DNA of 64,000 nt from NCBI GenBank assembly GCA_021732665.1, contig JAKFUL010000019.1, forward strand, positions 43,250 through 107,249, read 5' to 3'. The DNA is from Acetobacteraceae bacterium. GTDB taxonomy: Bacteria; Pseudomonadota; Alphaproteobacteria; Acetobacterales; Acetobacteraceae. A model generated the notes under the pieces. The model was not told the DNA's origin, made no database searches, and saw nothing but the letters and a program-made list of their open reading frames with translations. Of this stretch, positions 28,492-37,469 are shown piece by piece; the first letter of the stretch is position 1, and each line of letters begins with the position of its first letter. The position numbers and the translations under genes are program-made.

Positions 28492-29359
28492 CCGGCGCAA
28501 GCGTCAATGGCATGACGTTCATGTCACCCACGGAAAGATTTTCGCCCTGCAGCCGCAGCAGGGCGGCGGTGATCATGCCGCGCGCGACCAGCCTTTCCGC
28601 CACCCGCGCGCCGCGTTCGAGCGCGAGTTGCGCCAGCATGCGGGGCAGGGCGCGGACCTCCACCGTCACCTCCAGCGCGCCCAGGTCGCTGTCGGGGTCG
28701 AGCGTATTGGCGGGGCGGCGGAAGATGGCGGGGTGCTGCGCATCCACCGCATTGGGGATGATGGTGGCGGCGGCATCGGCATCGGCGGCGCGCGGTGCCA
28801 GCACGGTGACGGCGTCGGCTATGCCGCGCGAAAAACTGCGGCCGGGCCAGCCGGAGGTGGCGATGCCGCCCACCCCATCCCCGGCGCGCAGCAGGGCCAG
28901 GCCATCGGGCCTGCCATCGGCCAGATTGCCGCACAGGCCGACGCGCAAGGACGCGCGGCCGGTCAGGTGCACCGCGATGTCGCCGCCATTGTTGACATGC
29001 GCCGCCTGGACCCCGGGCTGTTCGATGATGCCCGCCAGCACATGCTCGGCCACCGCGCCGGCGACCGCGGCCATGGGGGTGATGTGCTCCAGGCGGTGCG
29101 GCCAGCAGGCCTCGGCCATGCGGCGGGCCACGGGGTGGCGGAAGCTCGGCATGGCGTCGGCCAGGGGGCGGCGCAGCGCGGGCAGTTCCTCGCACAGCGC
29201 GGCCAGCAGGCCGTGCATGCGCAGGCCCGCGGCGTTCTGGCCGGCGCGCACGGCATGCGGCGGGCCCTCGATGCCGATGAGCAGGCTGATCGGGCCGTCC
29301 TCCAGGCACAGCCGGCCATCGGGCAGGCTGTGTGGGTTCAGGGCGCCGCGCCAGGCCAT
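28472..29359 (-). CDS. UPF0280 family protein (ApbE-like fold)
   Basis: 295-aa protein of the UPF0280 family, distantly related to the flavin transferase ApbE. Family stretches are 'HVNNGGDIAVHL', 'GGIATSGWPGRSFSRGIADAVTVLA', and 'AATIIPNAVDA'. No experimentally proven function is known to me. It overlaps the reductase gene by 22 bases (29338-29359), the tightest coupling in the cluster, so it probably serves that enzyme, for example in flavin attachment or maturation (inference from ApbE kinship). I chose the ATG at 29359; longer frames upstream lie antisense-like within the reductase gene. No signal peptide, unlike ApbE itself. Confidence 0.82.
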   Translation of the reverse strand: MAWRGALNPHSLPDGRLCLEDGPISLLIGIEGPPHAVRAGQNAAGLRMHGLLAALCEELPALRRPLADAMPSFRHPVARRMAEACWPHRLEHITPMAAVAGAVAEHVLAGIIEQPGVQAAHVNNGGDIAVHLTGRASLRVGLCGNLADGRPDGLALLRAGDGVGGIATSGWPGRSFSRGIADAVTVLAPRAADADAAATIIPNAVDAQHPAIFRRPANTLDPDSDLGALEVTVEVRALPRMLAQLALERGARVAERLVARGMITAALLRLQGENLSVGDMNVMPLTLAPVEPGLR

Positions 29360-30786
29360 GGCATGCCCTCCGGCAGGCGGTCGTGGCGGGCATTGGCCGC
29401 GTATTCGGCCAGCAGCGCCTCGATCGACACGACATGCCCCATATGGCCGCCCAGCGCTGCGTAGAGTGCGGCCGGCATGGTGAATTCCAGCGGCGCCACC
29501 AAGGCCGGGGTCGGCACGGAACCAAAACTGCCATCGGGCATGGCCAGCACATCGGCCATGATGGTGATGCCGCCGCCGGGCCAGAGCGTGCAGGGCGCGC
29601 CACCCATGGTGATCCGCACCCGCCCATCCTGCACTGCCGTTGTCAGCAGGATGGGGTTGTCGGTGACGCCGGCGCGCAAGGAGCCGCCGGCGCCGGCCAT
29701 GAACAGGATGGAGGTCAGCGCCGGTTCGCAATTTTCGCCGATGCGCGCGACGGTGGCGGCGATGTCCGGCGGCATGGCGGCGGGGACGGGGCGCAGGGCT
29801 TCGTCGAGCACGAACCAGGCCGCGTCCTCGCCCGTGGTGCTGGTCATCAGCAGGCGCAGGCCGGGCCAGGCGAGTTTCGGGTCGACGCTCTCGATGATCG
29901 ACAGCGGCTCGCTGATATCCGTGCCGCCCCAGCCCGTGCCGGGATGGGCGACCTGGAAATAGCGCCCGGGGGTGGAGCGGCGGCCGCGCACCCGGATGCC
30001 GGCGGGGCGCATGTCCAGGCACTTGCCGGCCTGGTGCTCGGTCAGCACGCCGGTGATGTGGTCGTCGACCACGATCACCTCATCGGCATGGCCCTGCCAT
30101 TGCTGGGCGAAGATGCCGATGGCGGCCGAGCCGCAGCCGACCCGCATGCGGGCTTCCGGCACGCCGTTGACGATGGGGGCCTGGCCGGCCTGCAGTATGA
30201 GGGTGGCGCCGCCATCGATGCTGACCTCGATCGCCTGCTTGCCGGCGAGTGCGAGCATGGCGGCGCAGGTCGTCATGCCCTCGCGCTTGGAGCCCCCGGT
30301 GAGATGCCGCACGCCGCCGATGGAGAGCATCTGCGAGCCGTATTCGGCGGTGGTGACATGGCCGATCTGCTCGCCCTGATGGCGGATGGGCGCGGCCTCG
30401 GGGCCGAGATGGCGGTCGGTGTCGATCTTCGCCTTGAGGCCGCAATAGGAGAAGATGCCCTCGGTGACGACGGTGATGGTGTCGATGCCGGCGTGGCGGG
30501 ATTGGACGATGAAGGGGGCGGGCTTGTAGTCGGGGTAGGTGGTGCCGGCGCCGATGGCGGTGACGAAGGTTTCCCGGTTCTCCCCGCCATCGAGGAAGGG
30601 CACGACCTGCTCGGCGCTTTGCAACAGGACCAGCGGGTCGGTGCGGATGAGGCGGCCATCCTCATTGGCGTAGCGGTGGCAGGCGCCGGCGCGGCCGGGG
30701 CGGATGCGGCAGAGGACGGGGCAGGCGTCGCAGCGGACGATGCCGTCGGCCTCGGCGGCGCCGAAGATTGCGGTGCGATCAGACAC
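29338..30786 (-). CDS. hnr: 6-Hydroxynicotinate reductase-like iron-sulfur protein
   Basis: 482-aa protein resembling 6-hydroxynicotinate reductase of Eubacterium barkeri, which reduces 6-hydroxynicotinate to 1,4,5,6-tetrahydro-6-oxonicotinate. The N terminus has a four-Cys cluster, 'CDACPVLCRIRPGRAGACHR' (residues 19-38), for a 4Fe-4S centre. Further family features are 'VTEGIFSYCGLKAKIDTDRH' and 'GWGGTDISEPLSIIE'. It is cytoplasmic. It overlaps the Mo-hydroxylase gene by 8 bases and UPF0280 by 22. A divergent enamidase gene supplies the next known pathway step, which strongly supports the assignment. Electron donor unknown. Confidence 0.82.
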   Translation of the reverse strand: MSDRTAIFGAAEADGIVRCDACPVLCRIRPGRAGACHRYANEDGRLIRTDPLVLLQSAEQVVPFLDGGENRETFVTAIGAGTTYPDYKPAPFIVQSRHAGIDTITVVTEGIFSYCGLKAKIDTDRHLGPEAAPIRHQGEQIGHVTTAEYGSQMLSIGGVRHLTGGSKREGMTTCAAMLALAGKQAIEVSIDGGATLILQAGQAPIVNGVPEARMRVGCGSAAIGIFAQQWQGHADEVIVVDDHITGVLTEHQAGKCLDMRPAGIRVRGRRSTPGRYFQVAHPGTGWGGTDISEPLSIIESVDPKLAWPGLRLLMTSTTGEDAAWFVLDEALRPVPAAMPPDIAATVARIGENCEPALTSILFMAGAGGSLRAGVTDNPILLTTAVQDGRVRITMGGAPCTLWPGGGITIMADVLAMPDGSFGSVPTPALVAPLEFTMPAALYAALGGHMGHVVSIEALLAEYAANARHDRLPEGMPWPGAAP

Positions 30787-33445
30787 GGGCGATCGCTTCC
30801 AGCACCCGATACGGCAGCGCCGGCACCCGCGTGATCACCGCCCCCGTCGCATCGCGTATCGCCGAAAAAATCGCCGGCGCGGTCGCCACCAGCGCCGGCT
30901 CCCCCACCCCCTTCGCGCCATAGGGGCCGAGCGGCTCCGGATCCTCGATCAGAAACGTCTCGATCTCCGGCACATCGCCCATCGAGGGGATGAGGTAGTC
31001 GTGCAAATTCTCGGTGCGCCCGGGGATGTATTCCTCCATCAGGGCCAGGCCCAGGCCCTGGGCGATGCCGCCATGGATCTGACCCTCCACCAGCGTGGGA
31101 TTGATGGCGCGGCCGACATCATGCGCCGCCACGATGCGCTGCATGTGGATGGTCCCCAGGCGCGTGTCCACCGCCAGCGCGGCGATCTGCGCGGCGAAGC
31201 CGTAGCAGGCATAGGGGATGCCCTGGCCGTTCGCGTCGAGCGGGATGGTCGGCGGGTCGAAGCTGCCCTCGCCATGCAGCGTCTCCGACAGCGCCAGTGC
31301 CGCGCCATCGACCAGCAGCACGCCCTGCCGCAGTTCCAGCGCGGCATCCGGCCCGGCATTGGCCCGGCGCAGAATGGCCGCGCGGAGCGCCAGCCCGGCC
31401 TCCATCGCCGCGCGCCCGCTCACAAAACTCTGGCGCGAGGCGGAGGTTTTGCCGGCATCGGGCGTGAGAAACGTGTCGCCGTTGATGTGGTGGAGGTCGG
31501 CCACCCGCAGCCCCAGCGCCTGCGCCGCGATCTGTGCCAGCACGGTGCTGCTGCCCTGGCCGATATCCACCGCGCCGTTGCGGAATTCGAGCCGGCCATC
31601 GGGGGCCAGCGACAGCCGCATGGTGGAAGGGTTGGACATGCCGGTATTGCCGATGCCGTACCACATGCAGGCCACGCCCACGCCATGCCGCAGCGCCCCA
31701 CCGCCCGCGGCATTGGCGGCGGCGGCGGCCGCGCGCAATTCCCGCCAGCGCGGCCGCAGCGCGTCCAGGCAGGCCAGCAGCCCCACGCTGTGTTCCAGCC
31801 GCTGCCCGGTGGCCGAGGTGTCACCGGCGCGCAGCGCGTTCAGCGCGCGGAACTCCAGCCGGTCGAGCCCGGCCTTGTCGGCCAGCATGTCCCACAGCGC
31901 CTCCTGCGCGATGGCCGCCTGCGGCACGCCGAAGCCGCGGAAGGCGCCGCTGGGCGGGTTGTGGCTGTGGATCGCCCGGGCCTGCGCCCGCACCGCCGGC
32001 ACGCGATAGGGGCCGGAGGCATGCACCGGCACCCGCCCGGCCACCGTCGGCCCCCAACTGGCATAGGCGCCGGTGTCGTAATCGCCCTCGAAATCGAAAT
32101 GGGTCAGGCGCCCCTGCGCATCGCAGCCGGCCCGGGCCTGAATGCGGGCGGGGTGGCGCTTGGTGCTCGCCGCCATGCTTTCGGGCCGGCCATACACGGC
32201 GCGGACGGGGCGGCCCAGCTTCCAGGCCGCCACCGCCAGCATGGGCTGCAAGGAGACATCGAGCTTGCCGCCGAAACCGCCGCCGCAGGCCGAGGGGATG
32301 ATCCGCACATCCTCCTGCGGGATGCCGAGCACGCCTGCGACCTCCTCGCGATCCATATAGGGCGCCTGGGTGGAGGCGAAGATTTTGATCTGATCGCCGA
32401 TACGTTCGGCGTAGCCGGCCTCGGGCTCGATATAGGCGTGTTCGACGAAGCCGGTCCGGATGGCGATGTCGGCGCTATGGGTCGCGGTGGCGGGGGTGCC
32501 CGAGATCACCCGCCCCGTGGTCAGCACATTGCCCGGCAAATGCGCGTGCACCAGGGGCGCGCCGGGGGCGCGGGCCGCCGCCATGTCCAGCGCGGGCAGC
32601 GGTTCCCATTCGATCGGCAACTCCGCCGCCAGCACCGCCTCGCGCGCGCCGACCAGCGCCGCCACGCAATCGCCGCGATACAGCGCGGTGTGCGCGCAGA
32701 ACACCGGCTGGTCCTTGATGTGCGGGTAGATGCCGAAGCCGTTGCGCCCCGGGACATCGGCCGCGGTCAGCAGCGTGACGCCGGGCGGCGCGGCGCCGAG
32801 GCGGAAGCGGGCATGGGCGTGCGGGCTGCGGATGGGGCGCAGCCAGAGCGCGTCGGCGGGTGCGGTATCGGCGCCATAGAGCGCGCTGCCATCGAGCTTT
32901 TCCGGGCCATCGATTCGGGCCAGGCGGGCGCCCACCGCGTCATCCTCCGGCGCCGGCGCCGGCGGCGCGTCGAGAAAGCGATGCGCCGCCAGCACCGCCT
33001 CGGTGATCGCGCGATAGCCGGTGCAGCGGCACAGCACGCCGCCCAGTGCCGCCTCCACCGCCGCCTCGTCGGGGGCGGGGGTTTCGGCCAGCAATTCCGC
33101 CGCGGCCATCACCATGCCCGGCGTGCAGATGCCGCATTGCGCCGCGCCATGGGCGAGAAAACTGGCGCCGAGCGCGCGGCCCCAGCGCGTTGCCGAAAAC
33201 CCCTCGATGGTGGTGACGGCGCGGCCCTCGGCCTGGGCCAGGGGCACCATGCAGGCGCAGACCTGGGCGCCATCCAGCAGCACGGTGCAGGCGCCGCAAT
33301 CGCCGGCGTCGCAGCCGGTCTTGGTGCCGGTCAGGCCGAGGCTGTCGCGCAGCGCGGCGGAGAGGCGGGTGGCGGGCGGGGCCATGATGCTCGTCGCCTC
33401 GCCATTGATGCTCAGCGCGATGCCCGCCGGCGGCTGCGCGTTCAT
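30779..33445 (-). CDS. Molybdenum hydroxylase with fused 2Fe-2S and Mo-binding parts (xanthine dehydrogenase family)
   Basis: 888-aa fusion. Residues 1-165 are a two-cluster 2Fe-2S subunit, with Cys45, 50, 53 and 65 in the plant-type site and 'AAQCGICTPGM' plus 'LCRCTGYRAI' in the second. Residues 175-888 are the Mo-cofactor subunit, with 'GGGFGGKLDVSLQP', 'GAFRGFGVPQAA', 'DIGQGSSTVLAQ' and the catalytic Glu in 'AKGVGEPALVATAP'. FAD is supplied by the next gene (33442-34275). Such enzymes hydroxylate N-heterocycles with water. Beside 6-hydroxynicotinate reductase and enamidase, nicotinate is the likely substrate, giving 6-hydroxynicotinate. It overlaps both neighbours by 4-8 bases. Confidence 0.9.
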   Translation of the reverse strand: MNAQPPAGIALSINGEATSIMAPPATRLSAALRDSLGLTGTKTGCDAGDCGACTVLLDGAQVCACMVPLAQAEGRAVTTIEGFSATRWGRALGASFLAHGAAQCGICTPGMVMAAAELLAETPAPDEAAVEAALGGVLCRCTGYRAITEAVLAAHRFLDAPPAPAPEDDAVGARLARIDGPEKLDGSALYGADTAPADALWLRPIRSPHAHARFRLGAAPPGVTLLTAADVPGRNGFGIYPHIKDQPVFCAHTALYRGDCVAALVGAREAVLAAELPIEWEPLPALDMAAARAPGAPLVHAHLPGNVLTTGRVISGTPATATHSADIAIRTGFVEHAYIEPEAGYAERIGDQIKIFASTQAPYMDREEVAGVLGIPQEDVRIIPSACGGGFGGKLDVSLQPMLAVAAWKLGRPVRAVYGRPESMAASTKRHPARIQARAGCDAQGRLTHFDFEGDYDTGAYASWGPTVAGRVPVHASGPYRVPAVRAQARAIHSHNPPSGAFRGFGVPQAAIAQEALWDMLADKAGLDRLEFRALNALRAGDTSATGQRLEHSVGLLACLDALRPRWRELRAAAAAANAAGGGALRHGVGVACMWYGIGNTGMSNPSTMRLSLAPDGRLEFRNGAVDIGQGSSTVLAQIAAQALGLRVADLHHINGDTFLTPDAGKTSASRQSFVSGRAAMEAGLALRAAILRRANAGPDAALELRQGVLLVDGAALALSETLHGEGSFDPPTIPLDANGQGIPYACYGFAAQIAALAVDTRLGTIHMQRIVAAHDVGRAINPTLVEGQIHGGIAQGLGLALMEEYIPGRTENLHDYLIPSMGDVPEIETFLIEDPEPLGPYGAKGVGEPALVATAPAIFSAIRDATGAVITRVPALPYRVLEAIARV

Positions 33446-34275
33446 GCGCCAAGGCTTCGGGCGACAAGCGTGCGGGCGGCGCTCAGGCGGTACTCGGCGG
33501 TGCCGCGGATGTCGGCGATGGGCGTGAGCGGGTCGAGTGTCGCGCCGCCGATGATGCCCGCGACATCGCCCGGCGCCGCGCCGCGCAAGGCGGCTTCCAG
33601 CCCCGGCAGGCGCCGCGCCACGGCGGAACAGGCGCCGACCGCGATCCGCGCCTCCGCCACCCGCCCCGCCTCCAGCCGCAGCAGCCCGGCGACCATCACG
33701 ATGGAAATGACGAGCTGGCGCCTTGTACCCAGCTTCTCGAAGCGGCTTTCGGCCTCAGGTGGGGGTGGGATATGGAGTGCCACCGCCAGCTCGTCGGGCC
33801 GCCGCGCCGTGGCCCGGTTGCCTCGGAGAAAATCCCCCAGCCTCAGGCGGCGGGTGCCCGCGGCGCTGGCCAGCTCGATCTCGGCGTCGAGGATCAGCAG
33901 CGGCGGCACACCATCGGCGGCCGGCGAGGCGTTGCAGAGATTGCCCAGCAGGGTTCCGCGATTCTGCACCTGCCGCCCGCCGACCTGGCGCGCCGCCTGT
34001 TGCAGCGCGGCCAGGGCGGGCGGCAGGGCGGCCGTCGCGATCTGCGTCCAGCTGACCAGCGCGCCGATGCGCAAGCCGCCCTCCGCGGCTTCGATGCCGT
34101 GCAGCGCGGACAGGCCCGAGATGTCCATCCAGTCCAGCGCCGGGCGCGGCCCCCAGGCCTCGGCCCCGGTCAGCGCCGGATAGAGGTCGGTGCCGCCGGC
34201 CAGGGGCCGTGGGGTATGCTCGGCGAGGATGTCCAGCGCCTCGGCCAGCGAGCGCGGCCTGAAATATCGGTCCAT
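33442..34275 (-). CDS. FAD-binding subunit of molybdenum hydroxylase (CoxM/XdhB-like)
   Basis: 277-aa FAD subunit. 'RPLAGGTDLYPAL' near residue 28 is the FAD-binding loop, and 'NRGTLLGNLCNASPAADGVPPLLILDA' in the middle is the second flavin motif. The C-terminal CO-dehydrogenase flavoprotein domain follows. It transfers electrons from the iron-sulfur/Mo protein of the downstream gene, to which it is coupled by a 4-base overlap (33442-33445). I chose the ATG at 34275, since residues from the start 10 codons upstream are not conserved. It is the first gene of the minus-strand arm, divergent from enamidase across 74 bases, so both arms probably share one control region. Confidence 0.9.
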   Translation of the reverse strand: MDRYFRPRSLAEALDILAEHTPRPLAGGTDLYPALTGAEAWGPRPALDWMDISGLSALHGIEAAEGGLRIGALVSWTQIATAALPPALAALQQAARQVGGRQVQNRGTLLGNLCNASPAADGVPPLLILDAEIELASAAGTRRLRLGDFLRGNRATARRPDELAVALHIPPPPEAESRFEKLGTRRQLVISIVMVAGLLRLEAGRVAEARIAVGACSAVARRLPGLEAALRGAAPGDVAGIIGGATLDPLTPIADIRGTAEYRLSAARTLVARSLGA

Positions 34276-34349
34276 CCCCGCAGTATCGGCGGGTTTGCGC
34301 GGCACTCAACCCGTAAGTAGGGTGAAGGCGGGTTTTTCGGGGGCGGCGG

Positions 34350-35504
34350 ATGCTGATCGTCAATATCGGGCAGGTCTATACGGGCTGGATGGAGCGGCCG
34401 ACATCTCCGGCCGATTCGATCCGCATCGAGGATGGGATGATCGCGGCGGTCGGCCAGGGGCTGACCGGGCCGGGGCCGGTGATCGACGCAGGGGGCTGCG
34501 CGGTGATGCCCGGGCTGATCGACAATCACGTCCACCCCGCCTTCGGCGACTGGACGCCACGGCAGAGCCAGCTCGGCTGGATCGAGAGCGGCGTGCATGG
34601 TGGCGTGACCAGCATGGTCTCGGCCGGCGAGGTCCATGTGCCGGGACGGCCGCGCGACGCGGTGGGGGTGCGCGCCCTGTCCATCGCGGCACAGCGCTGC
34701 TTCGAGAATTTCCGCCCGCTGGGCGCCAAGGTCTTGGCCGGCGCGCCGGTGCCCGAACGCGGCATGGGCCGCGACGATTACCTGGAGATGAGCCGCGCCG
34801 GGGTGCGCTGGCTGGGCGAGATCGGCCTGGGCACGGTGCGCGACGAGGATGAGGTCATCCGCCACGCCGGCTGGGCGCGCGAGATGGGGCTGAACAGCAT
34901 GATCCATTGCGGCGGCCCGTCCATCGCCGGCTCCAACCTGATGGGCGCGGCGGTGGTCTGCGCGGCGGATGCCGACATCGTGGCCCATATCAATGGCGGC
35001 CCGACCTGCCTGCCGGCGGAGCAGCTGATCAAGGTCATCGAGGGCACAAGCCGGGCCATCGAAATCGTGCACAACGGCAACATGAATGCCGCGCGCTATG
35101 TCGTCTTGCAGCTGATCGAGAGGGGTCTGCTCGACCGGCTGGTGGTCGGCACCGACAGCCCGGCGGGTTCGGGCGTGCAGCCGCTGGGCATGCTGCGGAT
35201 GGTCGTCTTCCTGTGCGGGTTGATGGAGACCGGACGCGCCATCGCCGCCGCCACCGGCAATGTGGCGAAGTGGCGCGGGCTGCAGGGCGGCATGGTTGAG
35301 GCCGGATTGGCCGCCGACCTCGTCTTCATCGACGCGCCGATGGGCGGCGGCGGCACCACCGCCGAACAGGCGATGGCCTGGGGCAATCTGCCGGGCATCG
35401 GCATGGTGATCATCGACGGCCAGATCCGCGTGTCCGGGCGCAGCCGCAACACCCCACCCGCGATCCGCGCGCCGCAAATCATCGAAACCGGGGGCGCCGA
35501 ATGA
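34350..35504 (+). CDS. ena: Enamidase-like amidohydrolase
   Basis: 384-aa metal-dependent amidohydrolase closely resembling enamidase of nicotinate fermentation, which opens 1,4,5,6-tetrahydro-6-oxonicotinate to 2-formylglutarate and ammonia. The metal HxH is His60/His62 in 'GLIDNHVHPAFGD'. Distinctive enamidase stretches include 'GVHGGVTSMVSAGEVHVPG', 'GEIGLGTVRDEDE', 'VAHINGGPTCLP', 'GTDSPAGSGVQPLG', and the C-terminal 'SRNTPPAIRAPQI'. It is the first gene of the plus-strand arm and overlaps the AA_synth gene by 4 bases. Together with the divergent reductase it defines the reductive nicotinate route in this cluster. Confidence 0.87.
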   Translation: MLIVNIGQVYTGWMERPTSPADSIRIEDGMIAAVGQGLTGPGPVIDAGGCAVMPGLIDNHVHPAFGDWTPRQSQLGWIESGVHGGVTSMVSAGEVHVPGRPRDAVGVRALSIAAQRCFENFRPLGAKVLAGAPVPERGMGRDDYLEMSRAGVRWLGEIGLGTVRDEDEVIRHAGWAREMGLNSMIHCGGPSIAGSNLMGAAVVCAADADIVAHINGGPTCLPAEQLIKVIEGTSRAIEIVHNGNMNAARYVVLQLIERGLLDRLVVGTDSPAGSGVQPLGMLRMVVFLCGLMETGRAIAAATGNVAKWRGLQGGMVEAGLAADLVFIDAPMGGGGTTAEQAMAWGNLPGIGMVIIDGQIRVSGRSRNTPPAIRAPQIIETGGAE

Positions 35505-36070
35505 AAATCCGCAAGCTCGTCACCTGGGTCGAGGAATGCCTGGTCGAGATGGACCAGGAGATCCATCCGCCGATCCGCCGCGCCGTGGCCTGCGCGGTGC
35601 TGAAGAACCCGCTGGCGGGGCATTACAACCCCGACCTGACGCTGTTGATCGAGACCGGCGAGGCGCTGGGCGCGCTGCTGGTGGAGCGCGCGCTGGCCGC
35701 GCTGGGCGCGCCGGCGCAGGGCTATGGCAAGGCCGCCATCGTCGGCGAGGCGGGGGAGCTGGAGCATGCCGCCGCACTCCTCCACCCGAAAATGGGGGCG
35801 CCGGTGCGCGCGGCCCTGGGTGGGGGGGCGGCGCTCATCCCCTCGGCCAAGAAACGCGCGGGGATGGGGGCGACCATCGACATCCCCCTGGGCCACAAGG
35901 ACGCGGCCTTCGTGCGCAGCCATTTCGATGCCATCGAGGCGCGGGTGACCGATGCGCCGATGGCCGATGAGATTCTCGTCTGCCTGGCGCTGGCCGCGGG
36001 CGGGCGACCGCTGCCGCGCATCGGCGGGCTGACGGTGGATGGGATCGAAGGCCGCGACGGCCTGCGTTGA
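35501..36070 (+). CDS. AA_synth-family protein (PF06684-like, DUF1185)
   Basis: 189-aa protein matching the 'amino acid synthesis' family typified by Bordetella BB2672. It has 'IRKLVTWVEE' at the N terminus, 'VACAVLKNPLAGHYNPDL', 'GYGKAAIVGEAGELEHAAALLHPKMGAP', split here as 'GKAAIVGEAGELEHA' and 'LLHPKMGAP', then 'HKDAAFVRSHFDA' and 'ADEILVCLALAAGGRPLPR'. Despite the name, no reaction is proven. Coupling to enamidase by a 4-base overlap suggests it handles 2-formylglutarate or another early intermediate (inference). It is cytoplasmic and of normal length. No catalytic residues can be assigned with confidence. Confidence 0.82.
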   Translation: MKIRKLVTWVEECLVEMDQEIHPPIRRAVACAVLKNPLAGHYNPDLTLLIETGEALGALLVERALAALGAPAQGYGKAAIVGEAGELEHAAALLHPKMGAPVRAALGGGAALIPSAKKRAGMGATIDIPLGHKDAAFVRSHFDAIEARVTDAPMADEILVCLALAAGGRPLPRIGGLTVDGIEGRDGLR

Positions 36071-36101
36071 ATTCGCCCATGTTGCGGTGCACATTGCCGC
36101 G

Positions 36102-37469
36102 ATGACAGAAACCCGCATCGCCTTCACCCTGAACGGCGCTGATGTGACGCTGCCCGAGGGCACGCGCCCCACGACCACGCTGCTGGACTGGCTTCGCGGT
36201 GACGCCGGCCTGCCCGGCACCAAGGAAGGCTGCGCCGAGGGCGATTGCGGTGCCTGCACCGTGGTGCTGGAGGACGGCGCCGAACGCGCGCCGATCAATG
36301 CCTGCCTGGCGGTGCTGGGGCAGTTGCATGGCCGCGGCATCCGCACCGTGGAGGGCCTGGGCGCCGACCACCCTTTGCCCGCGCTGCTGGCCGAGGCCGA
36401 TGGCACGCAATGCGGCTTCTGCACCCCCGGCATCGTCATGGCGGCCTGGGCGCATACCCGGGCGGGTGGTGATGGGCATGCGGCGCTGGCCGGCAATCTC
36501 TGCCGCTGCACCGGCTACCGGCCGATCATGGAAGCGGTGGAGCGGATGGCGGATGATGGCGCGACCGCCGCGCCCTTCGCCGCCCGGGCCGCCGCCTTCG
36601 CCGCCCCCGGCCAGGCGTTTTTCGCCCCCACCGGGCTGGCCGAGGCGCTGGCGTTGCGGGCCGCCCACCCGCGGGCCTGGCTGCTGGCCGGCGGCACCGA
36701 TCTGGGGCTGCGGTTCTCCGAGCATCGCGAACATCCCGCCGAGGTGATTTTCCTCGGCAATGTCGTGGAACTGCGCGGGGCCGAGGCCGGACCGCGCGGC
36801 CTGCGGATCGGCGCGGCCGAGCCTTATTCCTCGCTGCTGGCGCTGTGCGAGGGCGATTTCGCGCCGCTGGCGGGGTATTTCGCCCGGCTCGGGTCGCGCC
36901 AGATCCGTGCGCTGGGCACGTTGGGCGGCAATCTCGGCACCGCCTCGCCCATCGGCGATGCCTTGCCTGTGCTGCTGGCGCTGGGGGCGGTGGTGGAGAC
37001 CTCGGCGCGGCGGCTGCCGGTGGGTGATTTCCTGCTGGGCTATCGGCGCAACGCCCTGGCCGCCGATGAGATCATCGTGGCGGTGGACATTCCCCGGCCG
37101 CCGCCGGGCGCGCTGCTGGCGGCGGAAAAACTCTCGCGCCGGCACGACCAGGATATTTCCGCGGTCTCGCTGGTGGCGGTGATCGAGCGCGCGGGCGAGA
37201 CCATCACCGCGGCACGGCTGGCGCTGGGCGGCATGGGGCCGACAGCGGCGCGCGCGCCGGCGGCCGAGGCGGCGCTGGCCGGAAAACCCTTCACCCGCGA
37301 CGTTCTGCGCGCTGCGGCCGAAAAGCTCGCGGAGGATTTTCGCCCCATGGATGACTGGCGCGGCAGTGCCGCCTGGCGGATGCGCGCGGCGCGCGGGCTG
37401 CTTGAACGGCTGTGGCTGCGCCATGCCCATCCCGAGCTGGCGGCCGAGCCCTTCGCGGTGCCGGCATGA
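36102..37469 (+). CDS. xdhA: Xanthine dehydrogenase small subunit (2Fe-2S/FAD), XdhA type
   Basis: 455-aa subunit carrying both 2Fe-2S clusters and FAD. Cluster I has 'EGCAEGDCGACTVVL' and cluster II 'GTQCGFCTPGIVMAAW' plus 'NLCRCTGYRPI'. The FAD domain has 'LLAGGTDLGLRF' and 'LGTLGGNLGTASPIGD'. This two-in-one layout is that of bacterial XdhA, different from the separated architecture of the minus-strand Mo enzyme nearby. I chose the ATG at 36102, which starts the ferredoxin domain; there is no strong ribosome-binding site. It overlaps xdhB by 4 bases. It oxidises a purine or, given the location, another N-heterocycle such as nicotinate. Confidence 0.92.
   Translation: MTETRIAFTLNGADVTLPEGTRPTTTLLDWLRGDAGLPGTKEGCAEGDCGACTVVLEDGAERAPINACLAVLGQLHGRGIRTVEGLGADHPLPALLAEADGTQCGFCTPGIVMAAWAHTRAGGDGHAALAGNLCRCTGYRPIMEAVERMADDGATAAPFAARAAAFAAPGQAFFAPTGLAEALALRAAHPRAWLLAGGTDLGLRFSEHREHPAEVIFLGNVVELRGAEAGPRGLRIGAAEPYSSLLALCEGDFAPLAGYFARLGSRQIRALGTLGGNLGTASPIGDALPVLLALGAVVETSARRLPVGDFLLGYRRNALAADEIIVAVDIPRPPPGALLAAEKLSRRHDQDISAVSLVAVIERAGETITAARLALGGMGPTAARAPAAEAALAGKPFTRDVLRAAAEKLAEDFRPMDDWRGSAAWRMRAARGLLERLWLRHAHPELAAEPFAVPA

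Noticed and set aside
30704..34183. A 1,159-codon open frame on the plus strand, antisense to the Mo hydroxylase and FAD subunit genes
   Set aside because: It is a composition effect of GC-rich DNA: the translation is low-complexity Arg/Gly/Ala/His with no family features, while the minus strand has clear conserved domains.
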